Shown here piece after piece: positions 19,727 through 30,509 of a stretch of 64,000 nt of DNA (position 1 is the first letter of the stretch; every line of letters begins with the position of its first letter). The DNA is from Cliona cf. orientalis. Its lineage: Eukaryota; Porifera; Demospongiae; Clionaida; Clionaidae. The position numbers and the translations under genes are program-made. The stretch lies in assembly GCA_963930775.1 (NCBI GenBank), contig OZ005690.1:14348411-14412410 (forward strand). The letters run 5' to 3'. The notes beneath the pieces are model-generated. The model worked only from the letters and a program-made list of their open reading frames with translations, was not told the DNA's origin and made no database searches.

Positions 19727-20953
19727 ATGGCGGAGTATAACTTCGTGAAGGATCTCCCTGATGATTACCAGTGTATGATCTGCGCCAAGGTATTGAACGA
19801 ACCTCATCTCACGGATTGCTGCGGTCAGCATTTTTGCCAAGCTTGCCTCGAGCAATGGTTCAAGAAACAGGCCAAGAAGATTTGTCCCCACTGCCGCTCT
19901 GAAAGCTTCGCTCACATAAGCTACATCCCCCTCAAACGAAAGATTGATGACTTGGAAGTCTACTGTCCTAATAAAAAGGAAGGTTGTAAGGAGGTAGCGA
20001 AATTAAGAGCGCTGGATGCTCACAAACATACATGTGGTTTTGCTAAAGTCATCTGTACTCGGGGATGTGGAAAATTGATCCTTCGTAAGAACTTGATATG
20101 GCACTTTATCAGCGAATGTTCAAAACGAAAGATAAAGTGCAAATATTGTGGGAAGATGGATCACTATGAAGTGATAAGTGGCAAGCATATGACTGTCTGT
20201 GAGGAATACCCAGTGAAGTGCCCCAGGGGATGCACTCAGTCAAGTGAAATCAAACAAAAAGATCTCAAGAAGCACGCTGAAATTTGCCCCTTAGAAGAAG
20301 TACAATGTCCATTCAGTGAAGCTGGATGTGACGCTAGCATTCTGCGAAAGGATCTCAGCACCCATATTGAGGCAAATGGTCAACAGCACCTTATGAAAAT
20401 GATGACAGCGTATAATAAGCTTAAAGAAGATTTCAAGCAAATGTCATCACGTGTTGCAAATTTAACCCCTATTGAACCGGTGAAATTGACTGATGAGAAC
20501 AATAGGTTTTCGTTTATCATCACATCATCCAAGGGCTGGATCAGTCCACCATTTTGTGTCCCAGGTGGTTATAAATTTTGCATAAAACATAAAGAAGGGA
20601 AAATAGCTAGTTTGATGCTATTCAAAGAGAAATATTATGGTGAATTACCAATGGATACTCAATATAAATACAGGCTGGAAATATCATACACAAAAGCCTC
20701 ATTCCCCGGATCAATGAGACTACTTCCTACACAAAATTTTGATCTTGTATCTTTAGAACAAATTCAATTTGCAGTTGATGGCTATGAGAAGGAAGTGGCC
20801 AGCATTACCATGCCAGAAGGAGACTTGTTGAGCACTAATATTATAGTTGCACTAGCGCATATTATAGGTAGTCTAGAATATTTCTTTAAACATCAGCAGT
20901 CTCAGCACGAAGTCCAAAAGCCAAGGTTACGTACAAGCCCTTGGTCAAAATGA
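19727..20953 (+). CDS. TRAF-like RING/zinc-finger/MATH protein, B type (intact)
   Basis: 408 residues from ATG 19727 in the conserved AAAATGGCGGAG context; a 26-codon upstream extension is leader sequence shared with other copies. RING at 16-56 with the same CCGQHFC spacing, TRAF fingers about 80-230, MATH-like domain about 255-385 ('GWISPPFCVPGGYKF'). The fourth finger region differs ('LIWHFISECSKRK'). It is the last + strand member of the array and converges on the complete minus-strand TRAF/MATH gene at 21247, 290 bp away. Role as for the other copies: signalling adaptor with probable E3 activity. Confidence 0.88.
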   Translation: MAEYNFVKDLPDDYQCMICAKVLNEPHLTDCCGQHFCQACLEQWFKKQAKKICPHCRSESFAHISYIPLKRKIDDLEVYCPNKKEGCKEVAKLRALDAHKHTCGFAKVICTRGCGKLILRKNLIWHFISECSKRKIKCKYCGKMDHYEVISGKHMTVCEEYPVKCPRGCTQSSEIKQKDLKKHAEICPLEEVQCPFSEAGCDASILRKDLSTHIEANGQQHLMKMMTAYNKLKEDFKQMSSRVANLTPIEPVKLTDENNRFSFIITSSKGWISPPFCVPGGYKFCIKHKEGKIASLMLFKEKYYGELPMDTQYKYRLEISYTKASFPGSMRLLPTQNFDLVSLEQIQFAVDGYEKEVASITMPEGDLLSTNIIVALAHIIGSLEYFFKHQQSQHEVQKPRLRTSPWSK

Positions 20954-21246
20954 TTTATGGTGCTGTAGTGGCCATTGTTTTAAGAGGAGCTTAACTATAA
21001 TATGATCTATTCGGGTTATTATAGCTACATGATATTGTACAAATAGCATAATAATGATAATATTATTATTAGGGTATATCAATATCTAGCTTCTTTCAAG
21101 CTAATTTTGTAAACCATTAATATTATTTTTAATCCTAGTAGAGAAAGCCATTATTATTTATAGCATAATACTGAAGCATGCAGAATATTATTGATAGCTG
21201 GTTATAATAATTATGTATGCATAATCATTTAATTTCAATGTAAGAA

Positions 21247-22674
21247 TCAAACTAAGCACAGAGTGATATGAAATACTAGTGAATTATACTCCTGAGTATA
21301 CTTATCAACCTGTTCGTGAGTTGCAAACTTTTCCATTGAGAACACTGTAGCCCCATCCACCCCATCCCCTGCAGACATTTCATACGATGGTGAACCCCCA
21401 CTCTTCTTGTCTCTCTTGTATTCTTTTGTCTTAGTAGCAGATTTCTCAGTTTTTTCCGTCTCTACTTCTTGATCACTTGATGAATTTTTCACCGATTCAT
21501 GCCTACTGGTATCTTTAGATACTTTCTTGGATAATGCCACGTCGTCATTTTTCCTAGCTTTATCAGCTCCAGCCATTCTCCCACCTTCGCCATTACCAGT
21601 AGTAGTGGCTGCTGTACTCTTCACTTCTGCGATTGGTGACTGTGTTACAGGTGCCTGCTGACACCAAGGTGGTAAAATTCGCGATAATCGTTTCCGATTA
21701 TCCTCGGACGTGACCCCCGAAACTCTCGAAGACTTCTCGTTAAAGGAAGCCCTCCTCACCAGTGATGTGGCAGGAACCTTACGATTGAAGGAGTACCGTT
21801 TGTCTGCTAATAGGTTCGATCGAGGAGAGGGGGATTTGGGGGAATTAGGGCTCGAGCTGTTACTTCTTCTATCCGATCGATCACGAGGCTTCCACGTGAA
21901 TTCGAGAGGATGATGGCTGGTGGTGTTGGACACGGGTGCACGTGTAGCCGTTATCGGATCTTCGTCAAATGCCGAATCTTCGTCAAATAAGCCCTCGGAC
22001 TCGATTAAGAGTTCTACCCTGATCCCTAGATGAGATGGTAGGGATATGGGCCAATCTAGTTGATCATCGAACAGTAAAACGAGCTTGAGCGAGAGATGCG
22101 TTCCTTCCCCGGCTCCCACTCCATTGGGGTAGACCACCAGACGCATCTTGTGACCCCCACGTACAAAGAAATTCGGACTCAGCCACTTTTGACCGGGAAC
22201 GGGTGTCTCACGATATTGGCTGATGTTCACCAAACGAAACGTACAAGAATCACCAAGTGTTGCTATGCCAACTTCAGGCATTTTGAGTTGAGTCTTGATA
22301 CACTCCAACGCAGGCAGCTGCCCTATGCCATACCCACTTAGAACATCAGTGAGAAAATCTACCTCCGATTCAACAGCTTTTAGCTTTTCAGTGGGAGAAA
22401 TGATTGTGCTAGCTTCAGTCTGAGTGTCAGATTCCGATTCTAGGGGACTAGTGGGGATTGATCTAGAGTCTGTTCTGCTACTGTCTGCTGCGATTGTATC
22501 CTGGTGAAATTCTGTGACCATTTGAAGGTGTTTCTCGACGTATTTTGAGAGATGGGTTTGATACTCTGAACTGGAGTAGAGAAGGACGGAGCAGCCAACC
22601 TCGGCAAATGGACACTCCTGGGGCCAGGTCTGATTCCCATTCTGACTGCCATTCATTGACACAAGACGAGCCAT
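21247..22674 (-). CDS. TRAF-finger/MATH protein with long basic serine-rich tail
   Basis: 475 residues, single exon as read, ATG at 22674. One TRAF-type finger lies at about residues 20-45 ('ECPFAEVGC' then 'YQTHLSKYVEKH'). A canonical MATH domain spans about 140-235 ('FRLVNISQY', 'KWLSPNFFVRGGHKM', 'YPNGVGAGEGTHLSL', 'DDQLDWPI'). A disordered tail of about 240 residues rich in S/K/R/E follows. There is no RING. A splice acceptor-like CTACAG precedes the ATG, so upstream coding exons carrying more zinc fingers are possible. Decayed copies of its 3' end lie in nearly every TRAF spacer, so it is the source partner of the duplicated unit. Its MATH domain is much closer to classical TRAFs than those of the + strand copies. 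Confidence 0.82.
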   Translation of the reverse strand: MARLVSMNGSQNGNQTWPQECPFAEVGCSVLLYSSSEYQTHLSKYVEKHLQMVTEFHQDTIAADSSRTDSRSIPTSPLESESDTQTEASTIISPTEKLKAVESEVDFLTDVLSGYGIGQLPALECIKTQLKMPEVGIATLGDSCTFRLVNISQYRETPVPGQKWLSPNFFVRGGHKMRLVVYPNGVGAGEGTHLSLKLVLLFDDQLDWPISLPSHLGIRVELLIESEGLFDEDSAFDEDPITATRAPVSNTTSHHPLEFTWKPRDRSDRRSNSSSPNSPKSPSPRSNLLADKRYSFNRKVPATSLVRRASFNEKSSRVSGVTSEDNRKRLSRILPPWCQQAPVTQSPIAEVKSTAATTTGNGEGGRMAGADKARKNDDVALSKKVSKDTSRHESVKNSSSDQEVETEKTEKSATKTKEYKRDKKSGGSPSYEMSAGDGVDGATVFSMEKFATHEQVDKYTQEYNSLVFHITLCLV

Positions 22675-23640
22675 AGATATACAACTTTTGTGTAGCCTGT
22701 AGATGATCAGTTTTCAGGAATTTCTGAGAAAGAGATCCAGAGAGAGAAAGAGAGAGGAGGGTGAGAGAGAAGAATGAGACAAAATAGATACTCATTGACA
22801 ATCTGAATCTGATTCACTATGAAAGAGATCAAACCTTCTTACCTTGAACTCAATAGCTAGCTATGAAACTCAGATATAGTCACTGATGTAGCTGAACAGC
22901 TGGTAGCTATGTATACATGTAGAGCCAGTACTCCTAACTGTGCACTCAGTACTATAATACTGTGCATTTAATACTATAGACCAGTATCAAATAGCAATAA
23001 GCATACATTAATGCTGAGGTCTTGTACTATCGTGTGATGATAGTTTGTTCCAGTATGAAATTCCTGTGGCAGCGGACGATGTTTATCATTGCTGTGCGAT
23101 ACTCTGAACACACACGCAACAATAACGTGCGGGGGAGGATCTGTACACTTCCTACACTCAATAGAATGCATACCATCTACATACATTATGTATAGTGGTA
23201 TAGTATAGTATCATACTAGCACAATATCCAGTAATGAATTGATTTGTGTATCATAAGTGATAGATATTAATTGTACAATGTCATATTTTTATGTGGGAAA
23301 TTTATCCTATAGGCTAGCTATAATAATACTATAGAGCTGTATAGTATGTTATTTTAGTTCATAAATCGATACATCAGAGAGATGCAATGATAGCTATAGA
23401 GTTGCATAAAGGAAAAAGGGAATTAAACAGAAAGCTTAATAATATAAACACCAGCTGTTTCTAATAGAACAGCAGATCTAGAGCTGAGCCTAAAATTAGC
23501 CAGCTAGCTATATATAGGTATAAGTACACATATAACATTATCAGGGAAAGAGCCATAATAACATTATAGTAATTTTAATAAAGTATTTTATGACACATCT
23601 ACAGATCTAGACATAATACAGGTATCCATACACTATGATG
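22675..23640. other. Spacer without recognisable gene
   Basis: AT-rich sequence with a GA-rich run at 22735-22770 and scattered TAGCTA motifs. I see no coding exon. It may hold the 5' region of the minus-strand gene. Confidence 0.5.
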
Positions 23641-23642
23641 TA

Positions 23643-24176
23643 GGTACCGTAAAGTCTGGTTAATAAGCGCATGCGCTTATCACTCTCGGTGGTAAGGAAA
23701 TATGCGCCTATTAGACGATGTGCGCTTAATAGAGAGTGAAGTTTTGGCCCCGCCCACTGCCAGCACGTTCGAGCGCTCAATGACAAAGCTAGCAAGTTAT
23801 GAACACAGCATTTCTTGGACTAAGCTCTGTAATAGTTCATGGGAGTATGATCGGAAGCCATCGCTGGAAGAAAACCGTGGAAAAATAGCCGATTTCCTTG
23901 GCGCTCGCTTCGGTCAAGAGTCCGAACCCGTCTCAGTGGAACATCGAAGTGTTGAGTATAGCCGATCTCATGCAGCTGGCTATCCGAAAATAGGTTGGTA
24001 AATTAGTTCTAGCCATGTAGAGCATGGAACACTCTTGATCGAACGATGACTATTACTGTCGTCTTAATTGGGCGCATGCGCTTATTAGACAATACTTAGT
24101 AACAGGAAGGAAGCATGCGCTTATTAAAAAATATACGCTTAATAAGCATGTGCGCTTATTAACCAGACTTTACGGT
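23643..24176. mobile_element. MITE with TACCGTAAAGTCTGGTTAAT ends
   Basis: TACCGTAAAGTCTGGTTAAT at the left and its reverse complement at the right (ending 24175) flank about 530 bp. AAGCGCATGCGCTTAT palindromes occur inside each end and again near 24073. A 99-codon open frame at 23702-24001 has no recognisable features. I could not define a target duplication. Confidence 0.7.
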
Positions 24177-24437
24177 ATGATATGATGGTCACATATAGTT
24201 GGTTCTGGTTGTCGATGATGAATTGGGTGTTCCCCACGCCTCATTTGTTTTCCTATAGCATCCAACTGACAGCAACTGTACCGACTTGTTTGTCCTACAC
24301 CACACCTGAGAATGTATAAACCTCACAGAGATTTGTAATCGAGCGGTGCGGTGCGGCTGGTTTGATGCAACTTGATCTGTCTGGCTGCTATGGTTTAATT
24401 GGAGACAGGTGCGACAGATTACACTATGAGTACATCG

Positions 24438-24439
<2 letters not shown>

Positions 24440-24473
<34 letters not shown>
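24440..24473. repeat. (CA)n microsatellite
   Basis: About 17 CA units in a row. The following 24474-25135 holds a CATGCG-containing stretch but no gene I can support. Confidence 0.9.
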
Positions 24474-24476
<3 letters not shown>

Positions 24477-25135
24477 AGAAGCTGAACTTGCATAGCTAGC
24501 TAAAATTTAATATTTTGGCGGGAAGGTCATTGCGCATGCGTGCTACATGTGACCTCGTTAACTACTGATTTATGCCCTTTGTACTCATTATACAATTCCA
24601 TAGTAATCGAGCAGCCGGTCTACGATCACGTCCTCGCCACCGTCGAGCATCTATATACCTGCCAGCGAACTACCATCGAATCATAGGAGGTATTAAAAGT
24701 TGGATTTCAGCTCATAATTTGTACTTCTTTTGTTATAGGGCCACACCATAAATTATATAATTTATTATAATTATATGGTTGATTATGAGCTGCAAACCAC
24801 TGTAATTTTAATGGGTGTGCTTGGTGGGGTGGTCTCTGAAAATTATGTCTCTCCAGGTATCAATATCAGTCTATCTGGCAGGTCATCGAGTCATAGATAT
24901 TAATTTTAACAAGTGGCATAAACGGCCCCCCAAATTTTCGCGTGCTATATATTGTGACAGGTCACCAGTATCTTCTATGGTTGAAAATTTTCGTGGGGCT
25001 GTTCTTGATCCAATTTAATGACCACTGATTCTTTTGTGACTGAGTTATATTATATTATACTAGGTGTGCTGATTGAGCCATTTCAGAGTACTAGTCTCTC
25101 TATCTCGAGGTATCAGTCTCTCTGGCAGGTTGGTC

Positions 25136-28100
25136 ATGTGGGAAGAGAGTTGTGAATCAATCAGCGTGAGGCATCGTCGAGCAAGCGAGGTTCACACTCG
25201 TGAAGATGGCGCCTCTGCTTCTGACAGCGAGGAAGAGTTTGTATTAATACCAGAGGCAGGTCAGTACCTATTAATACATTTTTATCCACTTTATGATCAC
25301 CATACAGCTATTAAATTTTAATTCAGTGGGACCCCACTATATATTCTAGACACCCTTGGAACAGCTTTTTAAGTATCCTGATTAACGGAGGTGTCCTGCT
25401 TTCAGGGGTGTCCTTATAGAGGGGTTCCACTAGCTGTATATCCACTTTAGGATCGCTGTACAGTAGTTTATCGTCACATATTATGGTAATGATAATTTTC
25501 TTCACACACAGCGTCAGAGAAGCTCCCTCTATTGCCTCAGGGGCAACTTCCATCATCAACAGTGGGGGATGCCCCTAAGATAATTGGTTCCCCCTTGTCA
25601 ACTCGTGGAGGTGGTAGACCAGCAGATGGGGCGGAGTCTCGAGCCACCAGACCAGAGTCCGTTATTCATGATCGACCACTGGTTCCATTGAGATTGGTAA
25701 GACCACATCAACCTAATAATTGTTCTATTTCGAGCCCAACTGAGCTTTACCGTACTTAATCTAATACAATGCATGGGAAAGAAAAATTTCAATTTTGAAA
25801 AAGGAGCGTTTTCTGGTAAAGGTCATCAATCGCTCCATATATAAAATTTAATATTATAAGTATTCGTAAAATGCTAATTTCTTGCGTTAAATTGGATCAT
25901 GCATTGTATTAGATTGACTACGGTATTTTGTTTAATTCAAAGCCTCATTCACCTCCAATAATGTTATTATTCATGAAACGCTCTTGTTTGCAACTCTGCA
26001 GGTTCAAGTCGGTGGGTGACTACGGCAGCCTGGTGAGAGACCTGAGGGAGGGGAGGCTGAGGGACGTCAAGGTCAAAGGTCAAACCTACCGAGCCGTTTC
26101 TCTCGAACGTAAGTAAAATAATTGAAATGTGTAATGTTGGTAAAGTTGGTAAAATTAGCAATTCTGGCGCCATAGGCGATGGCAGGGACAATGGTAGTGT
26201 TGGTAAAGTTGGTAAAATTAGCAATTCTGGCGCCATATGCGATGGCAGTGACAATGGTGATTTTAGTAAAGTTGGTAAAGTTGGTAAAATTAGCAATTCT
26301 GGCGCCATAGGTGATGTCAGTGACAATGGTGATATTGGTAAAGTTGATAAAGTTGGTAAAATTAGCAATTTTGGCGCCATCGGCGATGTCAGTGACCATG
26401 GTGATATTGGTAAAGTTGATAAAGTTGGTAAAATTAGCAATTTTGGCGCCATAGGCAATGACAGTGACAATGATGATGTTGGTAAAGTTGGTAAAATTGG
26501 TAAAATTAGCAATTCTGGAGCCATAGGCGATGGCAGTGACAATGGTGATGTAAAGTTGGTAAAATTAGCAATTCTGGCGCCATAGGCGATGGCAGTGACA
26601 ATGGTAGTGTTGGTAAAGTTGATAAAATTAGCAATTCTGGCGCCATATGCGATGGCAGTGACAATGGTGATTTTAGTAAAGTTGGTAAAATTGGTAAAAT
26701 TAGCAATTCTGGCGCCATAGACGATGGCAGGGACAATGGTAGTATTGGTAAAGTTGGTAAAATTGGTAAAATTAGCAATTCTGGCGCCATAGGCGATGGC
26801 AGGGACAATGGCGACGTTGGTAAATTGGTAAAATTGGTACAGTTAGCAATTCTGGCGCCATAGGCGATGGCAGGGACAATGGTAGTGTTGGTAAAGTTGA
26901 TAAAGTTGGTAAAATTAGCAATTCTGGTGCCATAGGCGATGGCAGTAACAATGGTGATGTAAAGTTGGTAAAATTAGCAATTCTGGCGCCATAGGCGATG
27001 GCAAGGACAATGGTAGTGTTGGTAAAGTTGGTAAAATTAGCAATTCTGGCGCCATATGCGATGGCAGTGACAATGGTGATTTTAGTAAAGTTGGTAAAGT
27101 TGGTAAAATTGGTAAAATTAGCAATTCTGGCGCCATAGGCGATGGCAGGGACAATGGTAGTGTTGGTAAAGTTGGTAAAATTGGTAAAATTAGCAATTCT
27201 GGTACCATAGGCGATGGCAGGGACAATGGTAGTGTTGGTAAAATTGGTAAAATTGGTAAAATTAGCAATTCTGGCGCCATAGGCGATGGCAGTGACAATG
27301 GTAGCGTTGATAAAGTTAGTAATGTTGGTGCTGTACCTTTGTTTGCAGGTATTAAAATTAATTTAGCGAGATTAGCGGTTTGACTAATTTCCACTAAAAA
27401 TTGTACCTGTGAATATTAACATTTTCGAATAAATAAAATATTATTTTGAAAAAAATTGCCAAAATGAGTACCCGCTAAATGCACTATTTCCGAAATCCAC
27501 TAAAATTTGTACCCACTAATAGTTGTAGCCCTAAGGTACATTACTAACTTGTATATAATGATATTGAGAATTAACTTTTATCATGTGCACAAACTCCATA
27601 CGATACATGATATTAATTTTATGTGGATAATTGTCACAGCTACGAAATAATCGTACCTGTTCACTCATAAAAATTATCATTCTACTGCAGCTGTCCGTGT
27701 GATTGATTCCACCCTCAAGTGTTTCCTTCACATGACATTCCCCGTTTCGATCAACGACGAAATCAAATCCTCCCTCCAACCGCTTCTCAACCCCGTTGCT
27801 GTCTCTAAACGATTCATCTTTGTACCTTCAATTGAGCATCATCTACAGCTCTCTGCCATCGAAGAAACAGACTCCGCCCAAGATCAGTCGACTCCGCCCA
27901 TTTTAATAACCTTAATAACTAGTCAGCCCGAGACTTCTACTGCAAGACAAGTTGCAGAAGTTTTGAAAAATTCGCAAAATTGGTTGCAGTATGTTTTGCA
28001 GTGTGAATCAAATCCTTTCAAAAATCAGGAACTCTATCGTCATCAAAAGCATGGATCCGTTTTGCCGCTCTTTTCAATGAACTCGGGGCGTGCAGGATGG

Positions 28101-28514
28101 GGAATGGAGAATGGAATACGAGTGACGCTACTTTGCCAGGAAACTCATTTCGAGCGCATGGTGGAATTCTACAGCCTCCTCCTGCAATGCAGCAATCCGT
28201 CAAAAACTGAAGATCACGCGATATTTTCGCTCATGGACACCCCTACTAGCATCCTGGAGCTAGCACTGCACAAATGCTCGGCAGAAGATGTATCCGAGCG
28301 TTTACTGGAAACAATCAAATTGCATTTTATCATCGAGAAATTGACATCACTTGTGATTAAGTTGTGTCGAAAATTTCCCGATTGTGAGCTGACTGAAGCT
28401 GCAGGCAGTAGCAGTTGCTATGGAGACTGGATGGTGAAGGACCCGCTTGGTAATGAGCTTGTTCTTCATGATAAGGAGAAAATGGACGCTTGCAAGCAAT
28501 ATGTCGAGTACTAA
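25136..28514 (+). CDS. FAM124-like protein, four exons
   Basis: Exons 25136-25259, 25512-25696, 26009-26108 and 27691-28514 splice in phase to 410 residues; exon 3 needs the internal AAG acceptor at 26007-26008. The N-terminal third is acidic, serine-rich and probably disordered. The large last exon (about residues 137-410) resembles the FAM124 domain: 'RVIDSTLKCFLHMTFP', 'GIRVTLLCQETHFERMVEFY', 'SILELALHKC' and 'DWMVKDPLGNELVLHDK' follow the order of human FAM124A/B blocks, including the VOC-like 'D-P-x-G-N' ending. The biochemical role of FAM124 proteins is unknown. The N-terminus contains 'SEEEFVLI', which fits an LC3-interacting (LIR) pattern. Intron 3 contains a minisatellite. The start was chosen as the first ATG in the frame after a possible acceptor GGCAG at 25128. 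Confidence 0.6.
26127..27330. repeat. Minisatellite, about 17 units of 60-75 bp, inside an intron
   Basis: Units contain GGTAAAATTAGCAATTCTGG, then CGCCATAGGCGATGGCAGTG, ACAATGGT and one to four GGTAAAGTT/GGTAAAATT modules. Units are open in several frames on both strands, because the repeat lacks stops, and not because they are coding. The tract lies between exons 3 and 4 of the FAM124-like gene. Confidence 0.95.
27330..27538. mobile_element. MITE with GTACCCGCTAA / ACCTTAGGG ends
   Basis: AT-rich block with the motifs AGCGGTTTGACTAATTTCCA, GTACCCGCTAAATGCA and a CCCTAAGGTA end. A second, inverse-oriented copy of the family lies at 51951-52168. Confidence 0.6.
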
Positions 28515-28864
28515 TGATTAATAATAATGCTGAAAAATTGATGCATTAAGGCCACCTGCATTTGCATCAAATTTTTTGTATAATTATGCTGATCTGTTTT
28601 CTGTCAAAATTGCTGAAGTTTATGTTCTACAGGCTGAATTGATGAAAACTATATAGCTAGCTACACGTACGTCAATGAATGTAATCACGTGACTCAGCGG
28701 GCGATATTTGACCTTTGACCCATTGGGGAAGGAGAAAGTCCACACAGTCCACCACCCATTTAACTCTTGCTCACAGTCCTCGAGAGCGATCGCCTACAGA
28801 AACTCGACTGATCGCCGGCGCAATACCTAAGATCCTTCCTTCGCTGGATAAAATTCGCGAAAAT

Positions 28865-30468
28865 ATGGGAGAGAAGTTGCAGTGGGCCGTAAAGAACGGA
28901 GACCTGGACGCAGTCAAGGCGCTTGTTGAGCAGGTATGTTCATTAATACTATAAATTTAAGCCACTGTACCCGTCGACTACTTGCTGTATAGCGAATAGC
29001 TTTTATTAACGGAACGCGCAGATGTGTACGTATTCGCGGTAGGGTACAGAACGGTACAGCAGCTGCTGCTAGGGTCTTCGCGAAGTTTTTATAGTGTGTG
29101 TGTGTGTGTGTGTGTGTGTTGAGCCAGTACAAGCCAACTGTTGTTGAAAGCCTTCAGTTTGCATTAACGTGATTCAGCTGTCGTGGTCTCACTATACTAC
29201 CAGTCAAAGTGTGGTGTAGGAGACTCCAATAGCAGTGATGTCCAATCTCCTATATAAAAAAAAAACGGACAAGACCCTGGAGACTATTAACCCCTGAAAA
29301 ACCGTCGTACCTACCTACATGTAAACCCAACCCCTGACCCCTGTCGTACATGGTCTTGTCCGTTCTTTATAGGAGGTCCGTGATGCTATATCTTGTGCTA
29401 TAAATAAATAAATATATATATATATAGTATAATATGCACATGGTTTCATAGCTTCAGTTACAGCGAGGTGGTGTGGCAGGCAGGGAGGGATTCAACTTTT
29501 CATAAGGGGGGGAGGGGAGGGGAGGGGGATTGTTTATAGTTGGGGGGGGGGGGGGGTCTGTGGCCTTGCTCCCCAGTAAAATTAATATTGTTTAGCAACA
29601 ATGTCATGTGATGAGACGATGGTATGCGGGAATGAAAAGTTACTGACTATAGCTAATGGGTGTTTATTGGTACAATACCTTTGATGCTTCTTTCGGCTGT
29701 GGGTTGGGGGTTGGGGGGGTCCCAGGATGCCCCCTCCCATTTTTAATCTCTGCTTGGCATTTTACGATAGAGCTGTTTTTGCATACCCCCTGTGATAGCT
29801 ACCTCAGCTACTCTAGCAATTAAAGGCATCTACATATACCTATGTTATATATATATACAATGTGGTGACGTAGATATTGAAGTCGTTAGTTTTACGTTGA
29901 AAATTTTTTCATAGGAACAATCAATGTACTGTACCGTGTTAACATCAATGGCACACATGCATAGATTGTTATAAATTTTCGGAGCTGCCATCCACTTTGG
30001 AGTATTTATTATTTACAACAAAAATATCCTATTTGCTGTCAAATGAGCCACATAATAGTTTGACCTGAAGTACAATTTTCACACTCCATTTAGTACTCCC
30101 CCCCCCCCCCCCCCCTGCTATGCAGCCCATGAGCTGACCTGGGCAGTCTACCTTAACAACAAGAGATGAATTTTGCAGAATGCTTGATTGCTTACTAAAC
30201 TGGTTACCAGTTGAGTAAACTTTGGCGTTGCGTTGAGTTTACTATTTAGCTAATTGGATGAGTAGCCACTGGGCATTTCAGCATCAGCGAGACGGTTTTT
30301 TAACAACGTAATTAACATCAAACGGTCGATCGTGCTTGCATACTCCAAACGAATAATTGGTAAATGCTCGTGACTATCTCGATTGGCTTAATACGTGTGC
30401 GTATAGAATTCCTTTGTATCCTTACTTGAGTGTGTCGTATCTCTCTCTCATCCCCTCCCTCCCTCCCT

Positions 30469-30509
<41 letters not shown>

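Noticed and set aside
23702..24001. 99-codon open frame
   Set aside because: It lies wholly inside an inverted-repeat element, has no recognisable domain and overlaps its palindromic ends.
26127..27394. Long open frames on both strands (for example 26127-26585 and 26915-27394) with repeated 'PSPMAPELLILPTLPT' or 'KVGKISNSGAIG' peptides
   Set aside because: They are translations of a minisatellite that happens to lack stops; it lies between splice sites of the FAM124-like gene.
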